From contig NZ_PIUM01000015.1 of NCBI RefSeq assembly GCF_002845745.1, forward strand, positions 1 to 64,000: 64,000 nucleotides of DNA, given 5' to 3'. This stretch comes from Telmatospirillum siberiense. Lineage in GTDB: Bacteria; Pseudomonadota; Alphaproteobacteria; Rhodospirillales; Magnetospirillaceae. This document shows, one piece after another, positions 8,859-18,004 of this stretch (position 1 is the first letter of the stretch; each line of letters begins with the position of its first letter). Both the position numbers and the translations under genes were made by a program. Under the pieces are notes generated by a model. It made no database searches. It was given only the letters and a program-made list of their open reading frames with translations, and was not told the DNA's origin.

Positions 8859-10189
8859 TGGGGATCCTCACGATGCGTCGTTTCGCCGTTATCCTCGCTT
8901 CTTGCGGGTTTCTTGCAGCTTGTTCAGGTGACACCTGGTTCGGGGATAATCCGACGCCGCCCTTGCCGGGCAAGCGAATCAGCATTCTTTCCCAAACGAA
9001 GACCCTGGAGCCGGATGCGGGCAGCAAGACCTCCATCGTTTTGCCCCCGCCGGAGAACGTTCCCGAATGGCCGCAGGCCGGAGGCTATCCGCCGCACTCC
9101 ATGTATCATCTGGCGCTTGGGCCCAACCTGCATCAGGCCTGGGATGCCAATATCGGGGCTGGTGCCGAGAAACGCCGGGTCTTCATGACCCAGCCGATCG
9201 TCGCCGTGGGCAAGGTTTTCGCCATGGACGCCGAATCGGTGGCGTCGGCCTACGATCTCAAGGACGGGCATCGCCTGTGGAAGACGGATCTGGCGCCCGA
9301 GGACACCGGAGACGGCAGCTATGGCGGCGGCCTCGCCTACGAGGAAGGCAAGCTCTACATCACCAATCAATTCGCCGAGTTGCTCGCCCTCAATGCGGCG
9401 GATGGCAAGATTCTTTGGCGGCGCAGCCTACCTTCGCCGGTTCGCGGCGCTCCGACGGTTCGTGCCGGCCGTGTTCTGGTGGTGACCGTCGACAACTCGA
9501 CGCTGGCGCTGTCGACCGAAGACGGACATGAGCTGTGGCACCACAATGGCATCAGCGAAGTCGCCTCCATGCTGGGGGGGACCAGTCCGGCCGTCGACGG
9601 CAACACCGTCCTGACCCCCTATAGCTCCGGCGAGTTGTTCGCCCTGCGCATCGAGAATGGCACGGTGCAGTGGAGCGAGGTCATTTCCAGCTTGAAGCGG
9701 ACCGACCAGGTGGCCACCTTGACCGATATCCGCGGCCTGCCGGTCGTCGACCGGGGACGGGTCTTCGCCGTGGGCAACGCCGATATCTTCGCGGCGATCG
9801 ATTTGCGGACCGGACGGCGCATTTGGGACAAGGAAGTCGGATCGATCCAAACGCCGTGGGTTGCCGGGGATTTCATCTATCTGGTGACCAATGGTCCGGA
9901 ACTCGCCTGCTTCGAGGCCGAAACGGGCCAGGTCCGCTGGGTCAAGCCGCTGGAGCGCTGGGTTGACGAGGAGGACAAGACCGATCGCCAGGTTTGGAGC
10001 GGCCCCGTGCTGGCCTCCGACCGCCTGATCGTGGTTTCCTCGGTGGGTAAGGCCGTTTCCTTCTCGCCCTACACCGGCGAGAAGCTGGGCGAAGTGGAAC
10101 TTCCGGCCGGTGTCACCATTCCGCCGATCGTCGCCGGTGAGACATTGTTGTTCGTGACCGTGGACGGCGATCTGATCGCCTATCGCTGA
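8858..10189 (+). CDS. bamB: Outer-membrane assembly lipoprotein BamB (PQQ-like beta-propeller)
   Basis: 443 residues. A lipoprotein signal ends in the lipobox LAAC (Cys about 22), followed by a beta-propeller of repeated blades with the motifs DGHRLWKTDL, DGKILWRRSL, DGHELWHH, TGRRIWDKEV and TGQVRWVKPL. BamB scaffolds the BAM complex that inserts outer-membrane proteins. ATG 8858 overlaps the upstream stop (TGATG); ATG 8873, five codons later and preceded by GGGGAT, is also possible. The mature N-terminal linker is longer than in E. coli, as is usual in alphaproteobacteria. Confidence 0.93.
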   Translation: MGILTMRRFAVILASCGFLAACSGDTWFGDNPTPPLPGKRISILSQTKTLEPDAGSKTSIVLPPPENVPEWPQAGGYPPHSMYHLALGPNLHQAWDANIGAGAEKRRVFMTQPIVAVGKVFAMDAESVASAYDLKDGHRLWKTDLAPEDTGDGSYGGGLAYEEGKLYITNQFAELLALNAADGKILWRRSLPSPVRGAPTVRAGRVLVVTVDNSTLALSTEDGHELWHHNGISEVASMLGGTSPAVDGNTVLTPYSSGELFALRIENGTVQWSEVISSLKRTDQVATLTDIRGLPVVDRGRVFAVGNADIFAAIDLRTGRRIWDKEVGSIQTPWVAGDFIYLVTNGPELACFEAETGQVRWVKPLERWVDEEDKTDRQVWSGPVLASDRLIVVSSVGKAVSFSPYTGEKLGEVELPAGVTIPPIVAGETLLFVTVDGDLIAYR

Positions 10190-10248
10190 CGAGCGGCGCT
10201 TTTCGCCCGGCCCAAGCCGGGAGGAGAGACGCTTCGCATAAAAGCTTG

Positions 10249-10279
10249 GGGCCTGGGACGGAATTACCGAACCAGGCCC
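10249..10279 (+). terminator. Hairpin downstream of bamB
   Basis: GGGCCTGG (10249-10256) pairs perfectly with CCAGGCCC (10272-10279); the loop contains a nested CGG/CCG pair. A smaller hairpin, CCCGGC-ccaa-GCCGGG, lies just upstream (10206-10221). No T run follows, so this may be a Rho-dependent end or an mRNA stabiliser rather than an intrinsic terminator. Confidence 0.4.
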
Positions 10280-10419
10280 TCTAGCCCGAGCGGCGCCTGA
10301 GCCTGACTGGCGGTCCGGCTCGGAGTGCCGGTTTGGCTTTGGGGGCGTAATGCTTCCTGAGCTGGTATATTTTGGCCGAAAGGCCTGCTTCAAAAAGAGA
10401 GAGAAGGGTCCGGCAACCC

Positions 10420-11856
10420 ATGGGTTTCAAGGTAGCCATCATCGGGCGTCCCAATGTGGGAAAGTCCACCTTGTTCAACCGGCTGATCGGCCGGCGGGTG
10501 GCGATCGTTCACGATCGCCCCGGGGTGACGCGTGACCGCCGCGAGGGCCAGGGCGGCATCGCCGACATGGCCTTTACCCTGATCGATACCGCCGGTCTGG
10601 AGGATGCCACCGACGATTCCATCGAAGGTCGGATGCGCGGTCAGACGGAACAGGCCATCCGTGATGCCGACGTCGTCTTGTTCCTCATCGATGCGCGGGC
10701 CGGGGTGACGCCGCTCGACGCCTTTTTCGCCGACCATCTGCGCAAAAGCCCGACGCCGGTCATCCTGGTCGCCAACAAGTGCGAGGGGAAGGCCGGCGCT
10801 CCCGGCCTTTACGAGTCTTACGGCCTGGGATTGGGAGATCCCGTGCCCTTCTCGGCCGAACATGGCGAGGGGCTGGACGATCTGTATGAGGCCTTGCTCC
10901 CCCATGCCAGGAAGCATGACGGGCTGGAGGCGTCGCCGGAAGACGAGGATGACTGGGATTGGGCGGATGCGGACGCCGGAAAAGGCGACGATGACATCGA
11001 GGATGGCGACATCCATGCCGAAGCCGAGGCGGCGGCGGCGGCCCGTCCTTTGCAGATGGCCGTGGTCGGGCGTCCCAACGTCGGCAAGTCGACCATCGTC
11101 AACCGCTTATTGGGCGAGGATCGCATGCTTACCGGGCCGGAGGCCGGGCTGACCCGCGACGCCATCGCCAGCGAATGGGCGTACAAGGGGCGGACCATCC
11201 GTCTGGTCGATACCGCCGGCCTGCGCCGTCGGGCCAATGTCTCGGATTCGGTCGAACGGCTTTCGACGTCAAATACCATCGCGGCGATCCGCATGGCCCA
11301 TGTGGTCGTCCTGGTGATGGATGCCAACGCCATCCTCGACAAGCAGGATCTAACCATCGCCCGGTTGGCCATCGAGGAGGGCAGGGCCCTGGTGATCGTC
11401 GTCAACAAGTGGGATGTGGTCGAGAAGCGCCGAGAGGCCCTGGCCCGCCTCCAGGACCGTTTGGAGACGTCATTGCCCCAGGTCCGCGGCGTGCCGACGG
11501 TGACCATGTCGGCCTTGTCCGGCAAAGGACTGGACCAGCTGATGGACGCGGTGGTCGACATCTATGAGATTTGGAATCGCCGTGTTCCGACGAGCCATCT
11601 CAACCGCTGGCTGGCCGAAATGACCGAACGGCATCCGCCGCCGGCCACCCAGGGCGGTCGGCGCATTCGCCTTCGCTACATGACCCAGGTGCGGACGAGG
11701 CCGCCGACCTTCGCTGTGTTCACCCAGCGGGCCGATGAAATGCCCGACTCCTACGGGCGCTATCTGGTCAATGGTCTGCGCGAGACTTTCGGGCTTCCCG
11801 GGGTTCCGATCCGTTTCGCCATGCGCAAACGCCGCAACCCTTACGCCGACGACTAG
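10420..11856 (+). CDS. der: Ribosome biogenesis GTPase Der (EngA)
   Basis: 478 residues with two tandem GTPase domains, each with the P-loop GRPNVGKST (about residues 8-16 and 217-225), DTAGL and NKxD motifs (ANKCEG and VNKWDV), and a C-terminal KH-like domain ending [10 protein letters not shown]. It is essential for 50S subunit maturation. An acidic linker ([24 protein letters not shown]) joins the two G domains and is longer than in E. coli. ATG 10420 is placed at the first residues of the G domain (MGFKVAIIG). Confidence 0.96.
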   Translation: MGFKVAIIGRPNVGKSTLFNRLIGRRVAIVHDRPGVTRDRREGQGGIADMAFTLIDTAGLEDATDDSIEGRMRGQTEQAIRDADVVLFLIDARAGVTPLDAFFADHLRKSPTPVILVANKCEGKAGAPGLYESYGLGLGDPVPFSAEHGEGLDDLYEALLPHARKHDGLEASPEDEDDWDWADADAGKGDDDIEDGDIHAEAEAAAAARPLQMAVVGRPNVGKSTIVNRLLGEDRMLTGPEAGLTRDAIASEWAYKGRTIRLVDTAGLRRRANVSDSVERLSTSNTIAAIRMAHVVVLVMDANAILDKQDLTIARLAIEEGRALVIVVNKWDVVEKRREALARLQDRLETSLPQVRGVPTVTMSALSGKGLDQLMDAVVDIYEIWNRRVPTSHLNRWLAEMTERHPPPATQGGRRIRLRYMTQVRTRPPTFAVFTQRADEMPDSYGRYLVNGLRETFGLPGVPIRFAMRKRRNPYADD

Positions 11857-11871
11857 GCTTGCGTGACGCTA

Positions 11872-11888
11872 AAAAAACTCCGTTTTTT
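11872..11888. terminator. A/T-rich hairpin between convergent genes
   Basis: AAAAAAC (11872-11878), a TCC loop, then GTTTTTT (11882-11888). The element reads as a short hairpin with T run on both strands and sits between the ends of der (+) and the 11947 gene (-), consistent with a weak bidirectional terminator. Confidence 0.5.
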
Positions 11889-11946
11889 CAAATGCTCAAA
11901 CGCCGCTCGGGCTAACGAACGCGATTCAATCTAAACGCAACGCGCT

Positions 11947-13011
11947 CTAATTGGTGCTGTCCGAGGCCTCCATGTGCCAGCCCGTGCCGTCATGGGCCAG
12001 CATGGCCGGGCTGCGCTGCTCGGCCGCCCAAGGGCCGCGGCGCAGGCGGACGTGGTCGGAATCCGCCCAGCCGAGCACTTCGTAAACCGTGTCGTCCTCG
12101 TCCTTGGCGGAAAGCGAAAATTCGATGCCGGGGGCGGCGCCGCTTAAGGACCAGACTTCAAGACGGCGGGGGGCCGACCAAGCCAGGTCGGTCACGCTGG
12201 CCACGGCCCGCCGTCCGTTGGGGGCGAATTTGGGGACGCCCAGCAGGAAGCTGGTGCCGCCTGTCCGGGTATCGACCAGAATAGCCGCGTTGGCCTCGTT
12301 CCAATGTTCCTCGACCACGTGGAAGCGCCCGTCCGGGCTCAAGCCCGCGTAATCATAAGAGCGGAACACCTGCTGCGGGCAGGCGATCTGGCCGCAGATC
12401 AGGTCGTCGGTCAAGCTCAGGTGATGCCCGTCGGCGAGTTCCAGGCGGAGCAGAGAGCCGTTGCGGCTGGCTTTCCCGTGGCTGCTGGCGATCAGGGGCG
12501 CCTCTCCCTGGTTGCGGCCGTTGGTGATGTCCGTCAGCCATTCGGCCAAGCTCTCATCCGTCTCGGCTGCCTGTGGCGGGGGCGGTATGGTCAAGGGGGC
12601 GCCGCTGGTACGTTCGGCGTGCCGGCTGTCGACGAGGGTGACGTCGTCATCGCTGTAGGGCAGGAGCATTTTCGGCGCGGAAGAGGGGGCGATTCGAAGG
12701 TCGTAGCCGCCGTTCATATTATTCCAGCCCAGATAACGGTAGCGGACCGAAAGCTCTTTCGGGCAGGGCATGTCGCCGCAGGTCGTGCGGTCGGTCAAGG
12801 TCAGGATCTCGCCCGATTTCAGGCGCAGGCTGAGACTGTCCTTTTCCCGCCAGACCAGCCCCTTGCTGGCGGCCAGCGCCGATGCCTCGTCCTGGATATC
12901 CGGTGCCGCCGGAGGAGGAGGGGGAGGCTCGGCCGGACGCAGCCACAAACTTGCGCCCGCGATGCCGGCCGCCGTTGTCAAGACGAGTGCTGCAAGCGCT
13001 GCTCTGCGCAT
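11947..13011 (-). CDS. Exported protein with a duplicated CGxxxCP module, unknown function
   Basis: 354 residues. It has an N-terminal signal/anchor (about residues 3-24), a proline run, then a periplasmic domain. Two segments match each other: residues 58-95 (LSLRLKSGEILTLTD...CGDMPCP...YRYLG) and 187-224 (LRLELADGHHLSLTD...CGQIACP...YDYAG), each with a Cys pair (C78/C83 and C206/C211). The C-terminal half has WD-like strands (GRRAVASVTDLAW, RRLEVWSLSG). I do not recognise the family. It stands alone, convergent with der and 78 nt beyond the hemF stop. Confidence 0.8.
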   Translation of the reverse strand: MRRAALAALVLTTAAGIAGASLWLRPAEPPPPPPAAPDIQDEASALAASKGLVWREKDSLSLRLKSGEILTLTDRTTCGDMPCPKELSVRYRYLGWNNMNGGYDLRIAPSSAPKMLLPYSDDDVTLVDSRHAERTSGAPLTIPPPPQAAETDESLAEWLTDITNGRNQGEAPLIASSHGKASRNGSLLRLELADGHHLSLTDDLICGQIACPQQVFRSYDYAGLSPDGRFHVVEEHWNEANAAILVDTRTGGTSFLLGVPKFAPNGRRAVASVTDLAWSAPRRLEVWSLSGAAPGIEFSLSAKDEDDTVYEVLGWADSDHVRLRRGPWAAEQRSPAMLAHDGTGWHMEASDSTN

Positions 13012-13089
13012 CCGGAGTCTTTCTCCCTTACGACGACGCCCGCGGCATCAATTTCGAAAAGCTAACATTTTACAGCCATTACAGCCAGA

Positions 13090-13956
13090 TTACGGCCAGA
13101 TTACGGCGGGCGGGAGACTCATCAGGATGGCTTCGACGTTGCCGCCGGTCTTCAGTCCGAAAGTGGTGCCGCGGTCGTAGAGAAGATTGAACTCGACATA
13201 TCTTCCGCGCTTGATCAGTTGGGCCCGCCTCTGCTCGTCGTTCCAGGGGGTATGCAGATGCCGGGCGACCAGGCGTCCATAGGCGTCACGGAAGGCCAGG
13301 CCGACGTCGCGGACGAAGGCGAAGTCGGCGGACCAGTCGCCGGAGGCCAGTTCGTCGAAGAAGATACCGCCCACGCCGCGCGCCTCCTGGCGATGAGGCA
13401 GATAGAAGTACCGATCGCACCAGGCCTTGTAGCGGTCGTAGTCGGCGACGGCATGGGTGTCGCAGGCGGCCTTGAGGGCCGCATGGAAGTCCTCGGCGTC
13501 CGTTTTGTCGGGGAAGGTCGGGGTCAGGTCGGCGCCGCCGCCGAACCAGCCATGGTCGGTGGAGATCATTCGCGTGTTCATATGGGCCGCCGGCACCAAG
13601 GGGGAGCGGGGATGGGCCACCACCGAGATGCCGGCCGCCCAGAAGCGGCCCTGCGCCGCGTCACCCCCGGGGATTGCCCGGCGGAATTCCGGGTTTAAGG
13701 TTCCGTTGACCACCGAGACGTTGACGCCGATTTTTTCGAAGACGCGCCCGTGCATCAAGGCCATCTCGCCGCCGCCGAGATCTTCGTTTCCGGGATTTTC
13801 CGGCTCGCCCTGACGCCGCCAGGACGTGCGGATGAAATGGCCGGCTGGATCGGGGCTTTCGGTGAAGGTTTCCTCCAATCGTTCGAAATCCCGGCAAAGC
13901 TGGTCGCGCAATTCGGCGAACCAGGCGGCGGCTTTTTCGCACTGTTCATCGATCAC
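13090..13956 (-). CDS. hemF: Oxygen-dependent coproporphyrinogen III oxidase
   Basis: 288 residues; oxidatively decarboxylates coproporphyrinogen III to protoporphyrinogen IX in heme (and bacteriochlorophyll) synthesis. Family signatures are present: GGGEMALMHGRVFEKIGVN, HMNTRMI, WFGGGADLTP, RGVGGIFFDEL and GRYVEFNLLYDRGTTFGL. The 5' end overlaps trmL by 11 nt. The trmL-hemF pair is divergent from petABC, which needs heme. Confidence 0.96.
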   Translation of the reverse strand: MIDEQCEKAAAWFAELRDQLCRDFERLEETFTESPDPAGHFIRTSWRRQGEPENPGNEDLGGGEMALMHGRVFEKIGVNVSVVNGTLNPEFRRAIPGGDAAQGRFWAAGISVVAHPRSPLVPAAHMNTRMISTDHGWFGGGADLTPTFPDKTDAEDFHAALKAACDTHAVADYDRYKAWCDRYFYLPHRQEARGVGGIFFDELASGDWSADFAFVRDVGLAFRDAYGRLVARHLHTPWNDEQRRAQLIKRGRYVEFNLLYDRGTTFGLKTGGNVEAILMSLPPAVIWP

Positions 13957-14446
13957 CGGCGGTTCTCCAGGGAGGGGCGGCCTGTCCGGGTATCGGCGCG
14001 GGAAAGCCGTCGGTTTGGCGCAAGGCCTCGCCCAGGACCAGGGCGGCGGAGAGCGCGACGTTCAGCGAGCGTGCCCCGGCGACCATCGGAATGCGCAGAC
14101 GTTCATCCGCGAGGTCGTGCACCTCGTCGGGGACGCCGGCGCTTTCCCGGCCGAGGAGCAGGATATCGTCCGGACGAAAGGCGAAGGAAAAATGCGGGGC
14201 GTCGGCCCGCGTCGACAATAAGACGAGCCGTCCCGCCGGGCGGTTTCCCAGGAAGGCCGTCCAGGATTCGTGGCGGCGCAGTTGCGCGAGTTCCAGATAA
14301 TCCATGCCCGCGCGACGCAGACGGCGGTCGTCCCAGACGAAGCCGCAGGGCTCGATGACATCGACGCCGACACCGAAACAGGCGGCGAGACGAAGAATGG
14401 TTCCGGTGTTCTGGGGGATGTCGGGTTGATATAGAGCAATGCGCAT
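13946..14446 (-). CDS. trmL: tRNA (cytidine/uridine-34-2'-O)-methyltransferase TrmL
   Basis: 166 residues from ATG 14446 ([16 protein letters not shown]). A SPOUT-class SAM methyltransferase with motifs [28 protein letters not shown] and [18 protein letters not shown] that build the knotted SAM site. It modifies the wobble base of tRNA-Leu. A start six codons upstream (14464) is less like the family. Confidence 0.93.
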   Translation of the reverse strand: MRIALYQPDIPQNTGTILRLAACFGVGVDVIEPCGFVWDDRRLRRAGMDYLELAQLRRHESWTAFLGNRPAGRLVLLSTRADAPHFSFAFRPDDILLLGRESAGVPDEVHDLADERLRIPMVAGARSLNVALSAALVLGEALRQTDGFPAPIPGQAAPPWRTAGDR

Positions 14447-14650
14447 CGTCTCAAATTGACCCAAATTGATGTGGGGACGCGATCATCACGCGCTTTTCAA
14501 GATGTTGGAATTGATTTATATGCCAATCGGGCTTCTAGTCACGTCACCCGCTGTCGACCATACTTGCCACTTTCTCGCGAAAGGGGCAAAAAAGACGAGT
14601 ATTTATACTTGTCGTACGCACTCCCAGTGGGGTCATTGAGAGGGAATAGC

Positions 14651-15205
14651 ATGGCTGATACGTCGACTTCCGCCTCGGGGACGCCCCCTGAAGGCGAATC
14701 GCGCCGGGATTTTCTGCTCTATGCGGCGAGTGCCGTCGGGGTGGCCGGCACGGCACTGGCCGTCTGGCCATTGATCCATAGCATGAATCCGGCCGCCGAT
14801 ACGCTGGCCCTGTCCTCGACGGAGGTCGATCTGTCCTCCATCGCCGTCGGGCAGGCGATCACCGTTACCTGGCGCGGCAAGCCGGTGTTCATCCGCCATC
14901 GGACCGATGAGGAAATCGAAGCGGCGCGCAAGGTCGATCTGGCCGAACTGCGCGATCCGGAAACCGACGACAAGCGCGTCAAGAAGGCGGAATGGCTGAT
15001 TCTGGTGGGGATCTGCACCCACCTCGGCTGTATTCCGATGGGGCAGAAAGCCAGCGATCCGAAGGGGGAATACGGCGGCTGGTTCTGCCCGTGCCATGGT
15101 TCGGCCTACGATACGTCGGGCCGTATCCGGAAAGGCCCGGCTCCGCTCAATCTGGCGGTTCCCACATACACCTTCCTCACCGACACCTCGGTTCGGATCG
15201 GCTAG
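14651..15205 (+). CDS. petA: Ubiquinol-cytochrome c reductase Rieske iron-sulfur subunit
   Basis: 184 residues. A twin-arginine signal anchor ([12 protein letters not shown]18/R19) is followed by a membrane helix and the Rieske domain. The 2Fe-2S ligands are C122/H124 (CTHLGC) and C146/H149 (CPCHGS), with C127/C148 forming the disulfide. It carries electrons from ubiquinol to cytochrome c1 in complex III. ATG 14651 follows GAGAGGGA. The 204-nt region to trmL should hold divergent promoters; it contains a near-palindromic GACGAGTA/TACTTGTC hairpin (14599-14618) but no clear regulator site. Confidence 0.96.
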   Translation: MADTSTSASGTPPEGESRRDFLLYAASAVGVAGTALAVWPLIHSMNPAADTLALSSTEVDLSSIAVGQAITVTWRGKPVFIRHRTDEEIEAARKVDLAELRDPETDDKRVKKAEWLILVGICTHLGCIPMGQKASDPKGEYGGWFCPCHGSAYDTSGRIRKGPAPLNLAVPTYTFLTDTSVRIG

Positions 15206-15215
15206 GAGAGCTTCG

Positions 15216-16463
15216 ATGAGCGGACAAAAATTCGACAACAAAATCGTTCAGTGGGTTGACGAGCGCCTGCCGATCTTCTCGGTTCTGAAAGAAAGCGCCG
15301 TCGACTATCCGACGCCGAAGAACCTGAATTACTGGTGGAATTTCGGCTCGCTGGCCGGCTTCATGCTGGTCGTGATGATTCTCACCGGCATTTTCCTCGC
15401 CATGAATTATGCGGCCAATACCGCCATCGCCTTCGGCGTCGTCGAGCATATCATGCGCGACGTCAACTACGGCTGGCTGCTGCGCTATCTGCATATGAAC
15501 GGCGCCTCCTTCTTCTTCATTTGCGTCTACATCCATATCTTCCGCGGCCTCTATTACGGCTCCTACAAGGCGCCGCGCGAACTGCTGTGGGCGTTGGGCC
15601 TGTTGATCTATCTCGTCATGATGGGCACCGCCTTCATGGGCTATGTGCTGCCATGGGGCCAGATGTCCTTCTGGGGCGCCACGGTGATCACCAACCTGTT
15701 CTCGGCGATTCCGGTGGTCGGCGATTACATCGTCACGCTTCTCTGGGGCGGTTTCTCGGTCGACAATCCGACCCTCAACCGCTTCTACGCCCTGCACTAT
15801 CTGCTGCCCTTCGTCATTTTCGCCCTGGTCTTCCTGCATCTGGTGGCGCTGCATACGACGAAGTCCAACAATCCCCTGGGTATCGACGTGACGGGGCCGC
15901 AGGACACCATTCCATTCCATCCCTACTATACGGTCAAGGATCTGGTCGGCATCGGCGTGCTGTTGCTGATCTATCTGGCCGTCGTCTTCTTCGCCCCGAA
16001 CTTCTTCGGCGAACCGGACAACTATGTCCCGGCCAATCCCCTGGTGACCCCGCCGCATATCGTGCCGGAATGGTATTTTCTGCCTTTCTACGCCATCCTG
16101 CGGGCGATTCCCGATAAGCTGGGCGGCGTTCTCGCCATGTTCGGCGCTATCGTCATCCTGTTCTTCCTTCCCTGGATCGACAGCTCGAAGGTGCGTTCGG
16201 CGAAGTTCCGTCCGATCTTCAAGCAGATCTTCTGGATCTTCCTGGCGGTTTGCCTGGTTCTCGGCTATTGCGGCTCGCAGCCTCCGGAAGGCCAGATCGT
16301 GGTGGTCGGCCGTATCGCAACGGCGGCTTATTTCCTGTTCTTCCCGCTGTTGTGGGTTCTGGGCAAGATCGAGAAGCCCAAGCCGTTGCCGCAAAGCATT
16401 TCCGCTCCCGTGCTCAAGGGCGCGTCCGCCGGTCACGCTGCTCAGAAGATGGAGAAGGCGTAA
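15216..16463 (+). CDS. petB: Cytochrome b of the bc1 complex
   Basis: 415 residues with eight or more membrane helices. Heme bL/bH axial histidines are H93/H107 and H194/H208, both pairs 14 apart as in the family. The Qo-site PEWY motif is present (VPEWYFLP). RBS AGGAGA lies 6 nt from ATG 15216. The stop TAA overlaps the petC ATG (TAATG). Confidence 0.97.
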   Translation: MSGQKFDNKIVQWVDERLPIFSVLKESAVDYPTPKNLNYWWNFGSLAGFMLVVMILTGIFLAMNYAANTAIAFGVVEHIMRDVNYGWLLRYLHMNGASFFFICVYIHIFRGLYYGSYKAPRELLWALGLLIYLVMMGTAFMGYVLPWGQMSFWGATVITNLFSAIPVVGDYIVTLLWGGFSVDNPTLNRFYALHYLLPFVIFALVFLHLVALHTTKSNNPLGIDVTGPQDTIPFHPYYTVKDLVGIGVLLLIYLAVVFFAPNFFGEPDNYVPANPLVTPPHIVPEWYFLPFYAILRAIPDKLGGVLAMFGAIVILFFLPWIDSSKVRSAKFRPIFKQIFWIFLAVCLVLGYCGSQPPEGQIVVVGRIATAAYFLFFPLLWVLGKIEKPKPLPQSISAPVLKGASAGHAAQKMEKA

Positions 16464-17224
16464 TGCGTAAGTTCCTGACTTCGACATTCGCGGCGGCCCT
16501 GCTGGCCGTCGCGATCCCGGCCGCGGCCGAGGAGGGACCGGCGCTGGAACGCCAGAACTGGTCCTGGCACGGTCCCTTTGGACAATATGACAAGGCGCAG
16601 TTGCGGCGCGGGTTCCAGGTCTTCCGCGAGATCTGCTCGAACTGCCATTCGATGAAGCTGGTGGCCTATCGCAATCTGGGCGATCTCGGCTTCACCGAGG
16701 ACGAGATCAAGGCGATCGCCGCCGAGAAGCAGGTCCAGGACGGTCCCAACGACCAGGGCGACATGTATGCCCGCCCGGCCCGTCCTTCCGACCGGTTCGT
16801 ACCGCCGTTCCCCAACGATCAGGCGGCGCGCGTCGCCAGCAACGGCGCCCTTCCCCCCGATCTGTCCTTGATGACCAAGGCCCGGGTCGGTGGTCCCGAC
16901 TATGTCTACGGCATTCTGACCGGCTTCAAGGATACGCCTCCGGAAGGGGTCACTATTCCCGACGGCATGTATTACAACACCGCCTTCCCCGGTCATCAGA
17001 TCGCCATGCCACCGCCGGTCAACGACGACCAGGTGACCTATGCCGACGGCACCAAGGCGACCAAGGAGCAGATCTCCAAGGACGCCGTGGCCTTCCTCAA
17101 TTGGGCCGCCGAGCCGGAACTGGATCAGCGCCACAGCTTAGGCGTCAAGACGCTGATTTTCGTCTTCGTCATGACCATCCTATTCTACGCCCTGAAGCGC
17201 AAAATCTGGGCTAGGCTGCACTGA
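16463..17224 (+). CDS. petC: Cytochrome c1 of the bc1 complex
   Basis: 253 residues: Sec signal peptide (about 1-22, AIPAAAEEG), covalent heme site C58-SN-C61-H62, a Met ligand region near QIAMPPPV, and a C-terminal membrane anchor (about 229-248) ending KRKIWARLH. It accepts electrons from the Rieske protein. Some alphaproteobacteria encode petB and petC as one fused polypeptide; here they are separate, overlapping genes. Confidence 0.97.
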   Translation: MRKFLTSTFAAALLAVAIPAAAEEGPALERQNWSWHGPFGQYDKAQLRRGFQVFREICSNCHSMKLVAYRNLGDLGFTEDEIKAIAAEKQVQDGPNDQGDMYARPARPSDRFVPPFPNDQAARVASNGALPPDLSLMTKARVGGPDYVYGILTGFKDTPPEGVTIPDGMYYNTAFPGHQIAMPPPVNDDQVTYADGTKATKEQISKDAVAFLNWAAEPELDQRHSLGVKTLIFVFVMTILFYALKRKIWARLH

Positions 17225-17248
17225 CCCGTGCCGATCGGGTGAAAAATG

Positions 17249-17278
17249 AAAGGCCGCCGTGGCGACACGGCGGCCTTT
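17249..17278 (+). terminator. Rho-independent terminator of petABC
   Basis: AAAGGCCGCCGTG (17249-17261), loop GCGA, CACGGCGGCCTTT (17266-17278): a perfect 13-bp stem ending in a T run, 25 nt after the petC stop codon. Confidence 0.93.
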
Positions 17279-17434
17279 CTCCGTCTTTGGCGGGTCTTGA
17301 TCGCCCCTGATCGATAAGGAAATCATAAGCAACCGGACAAAGCGCATAAGTCGTGGTGGTCAGGAATCGCATGGAGCCTTTATCGGTCCTCCCTCTAGGA
17401 TGCCCCCATCTTCAATTGATACGGATGAAATGCT

Positions 17435-18004
17435 ATGTCGACCTCGTCGATACGGCTGTCTTCCAAAGCATCTCCTTCCGTCGGCGTCTTTCCTTCCTCA
17501 GTCGACACTTCTCCGAAATCCCTCACGGAATTCCTTATTGAAACAACCGGCATCCAGCCGGAGGACCGCGTGCTGGTCGTCGGCGGGTCCTTGTCGGAGC
17601 ATCTCGCCGGATTGGCCCATCACGGCTGCGGCGTCGCCTCCGGCATTCATCCGGGCGCTCTCTGCCTGCATCACGAGTCCGCCGATGTGATCTGGCTGAT
17701 CGATCCCCTTCGGTCCGGGCGAGAGATAATCGCTCAGGAGCCCAAGGATTTCGGGGCTGCCAGCCCGGCGCCCGAGATCGGCGGCCCGATCCGCGCCCTG
17801 TTGCATCGCATCGGCGATCCGCGGCTGCTGGCCATCCTATTGCCCGCCGACGAACGTGCCTGGGTCCAGAATTTTTTATACCGGCTCGGCGCCAACGGAC
17901 TGGTGCTCTGGTCCTATCATCCCTACGGCGAGCGGTTGGTGGTGACGGCTTCCCGTCCCGGATGGTTGCGCGGCGTCAGCTCGAACCGGAGGGCGGGGCT
18001 GTGA
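17435..18004 (+). CDS. Orphan protein coupled to a DapA-family gene
   Basis: 189 residues from ATG 17435. A Ser-rich N-terminus of about 28 residues is followed by a compact alpha/beta domain with RVLVVGGSLSEHLAGLAHHG near residue 45, which resembles a Rossmann strand-loop-helix as in class I SAM methyltransferases, and later ANGLVLWSYHPYGERLVV. The SAM-binding acidic residue after the second strand is not obvious. I cannot name a family. The stop overlaps the GTG start of the DapA-like gene (GTGA), so the two are probably translated together. Confidence 0.7.
   Translation: MSTSSIRLSSKASPSVGVFPSSVDTSPKSLTEFLIETTGIQPEDRVLVVGGSLSEHLAGLAHHGCGVASGIHPGALCLHHESADVIWLIDPLRSGREIIAQEPKDFGAASPAPEIGGPIRALLHRIGDPRLLAILLPADERAWVQNFLYRLGANGLVLWSYHPYGERLVVTASRPGWLRGVSSNRRAGL

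Noticed and set aside
14456-14550. FNR-like TTGAT sites upstream of petA
   Set aside because: Only half-sites; no TTGAT-n4-ATCAA palindrome could be formed.
15177-16487. 436-codon open frame on the - strand opposite petB
   Set aside because: Gln/Glu/Asp/His/Arg-rich translation without domains, exactly antisense to a clear cytochrome b; a high-GC shadow frame.
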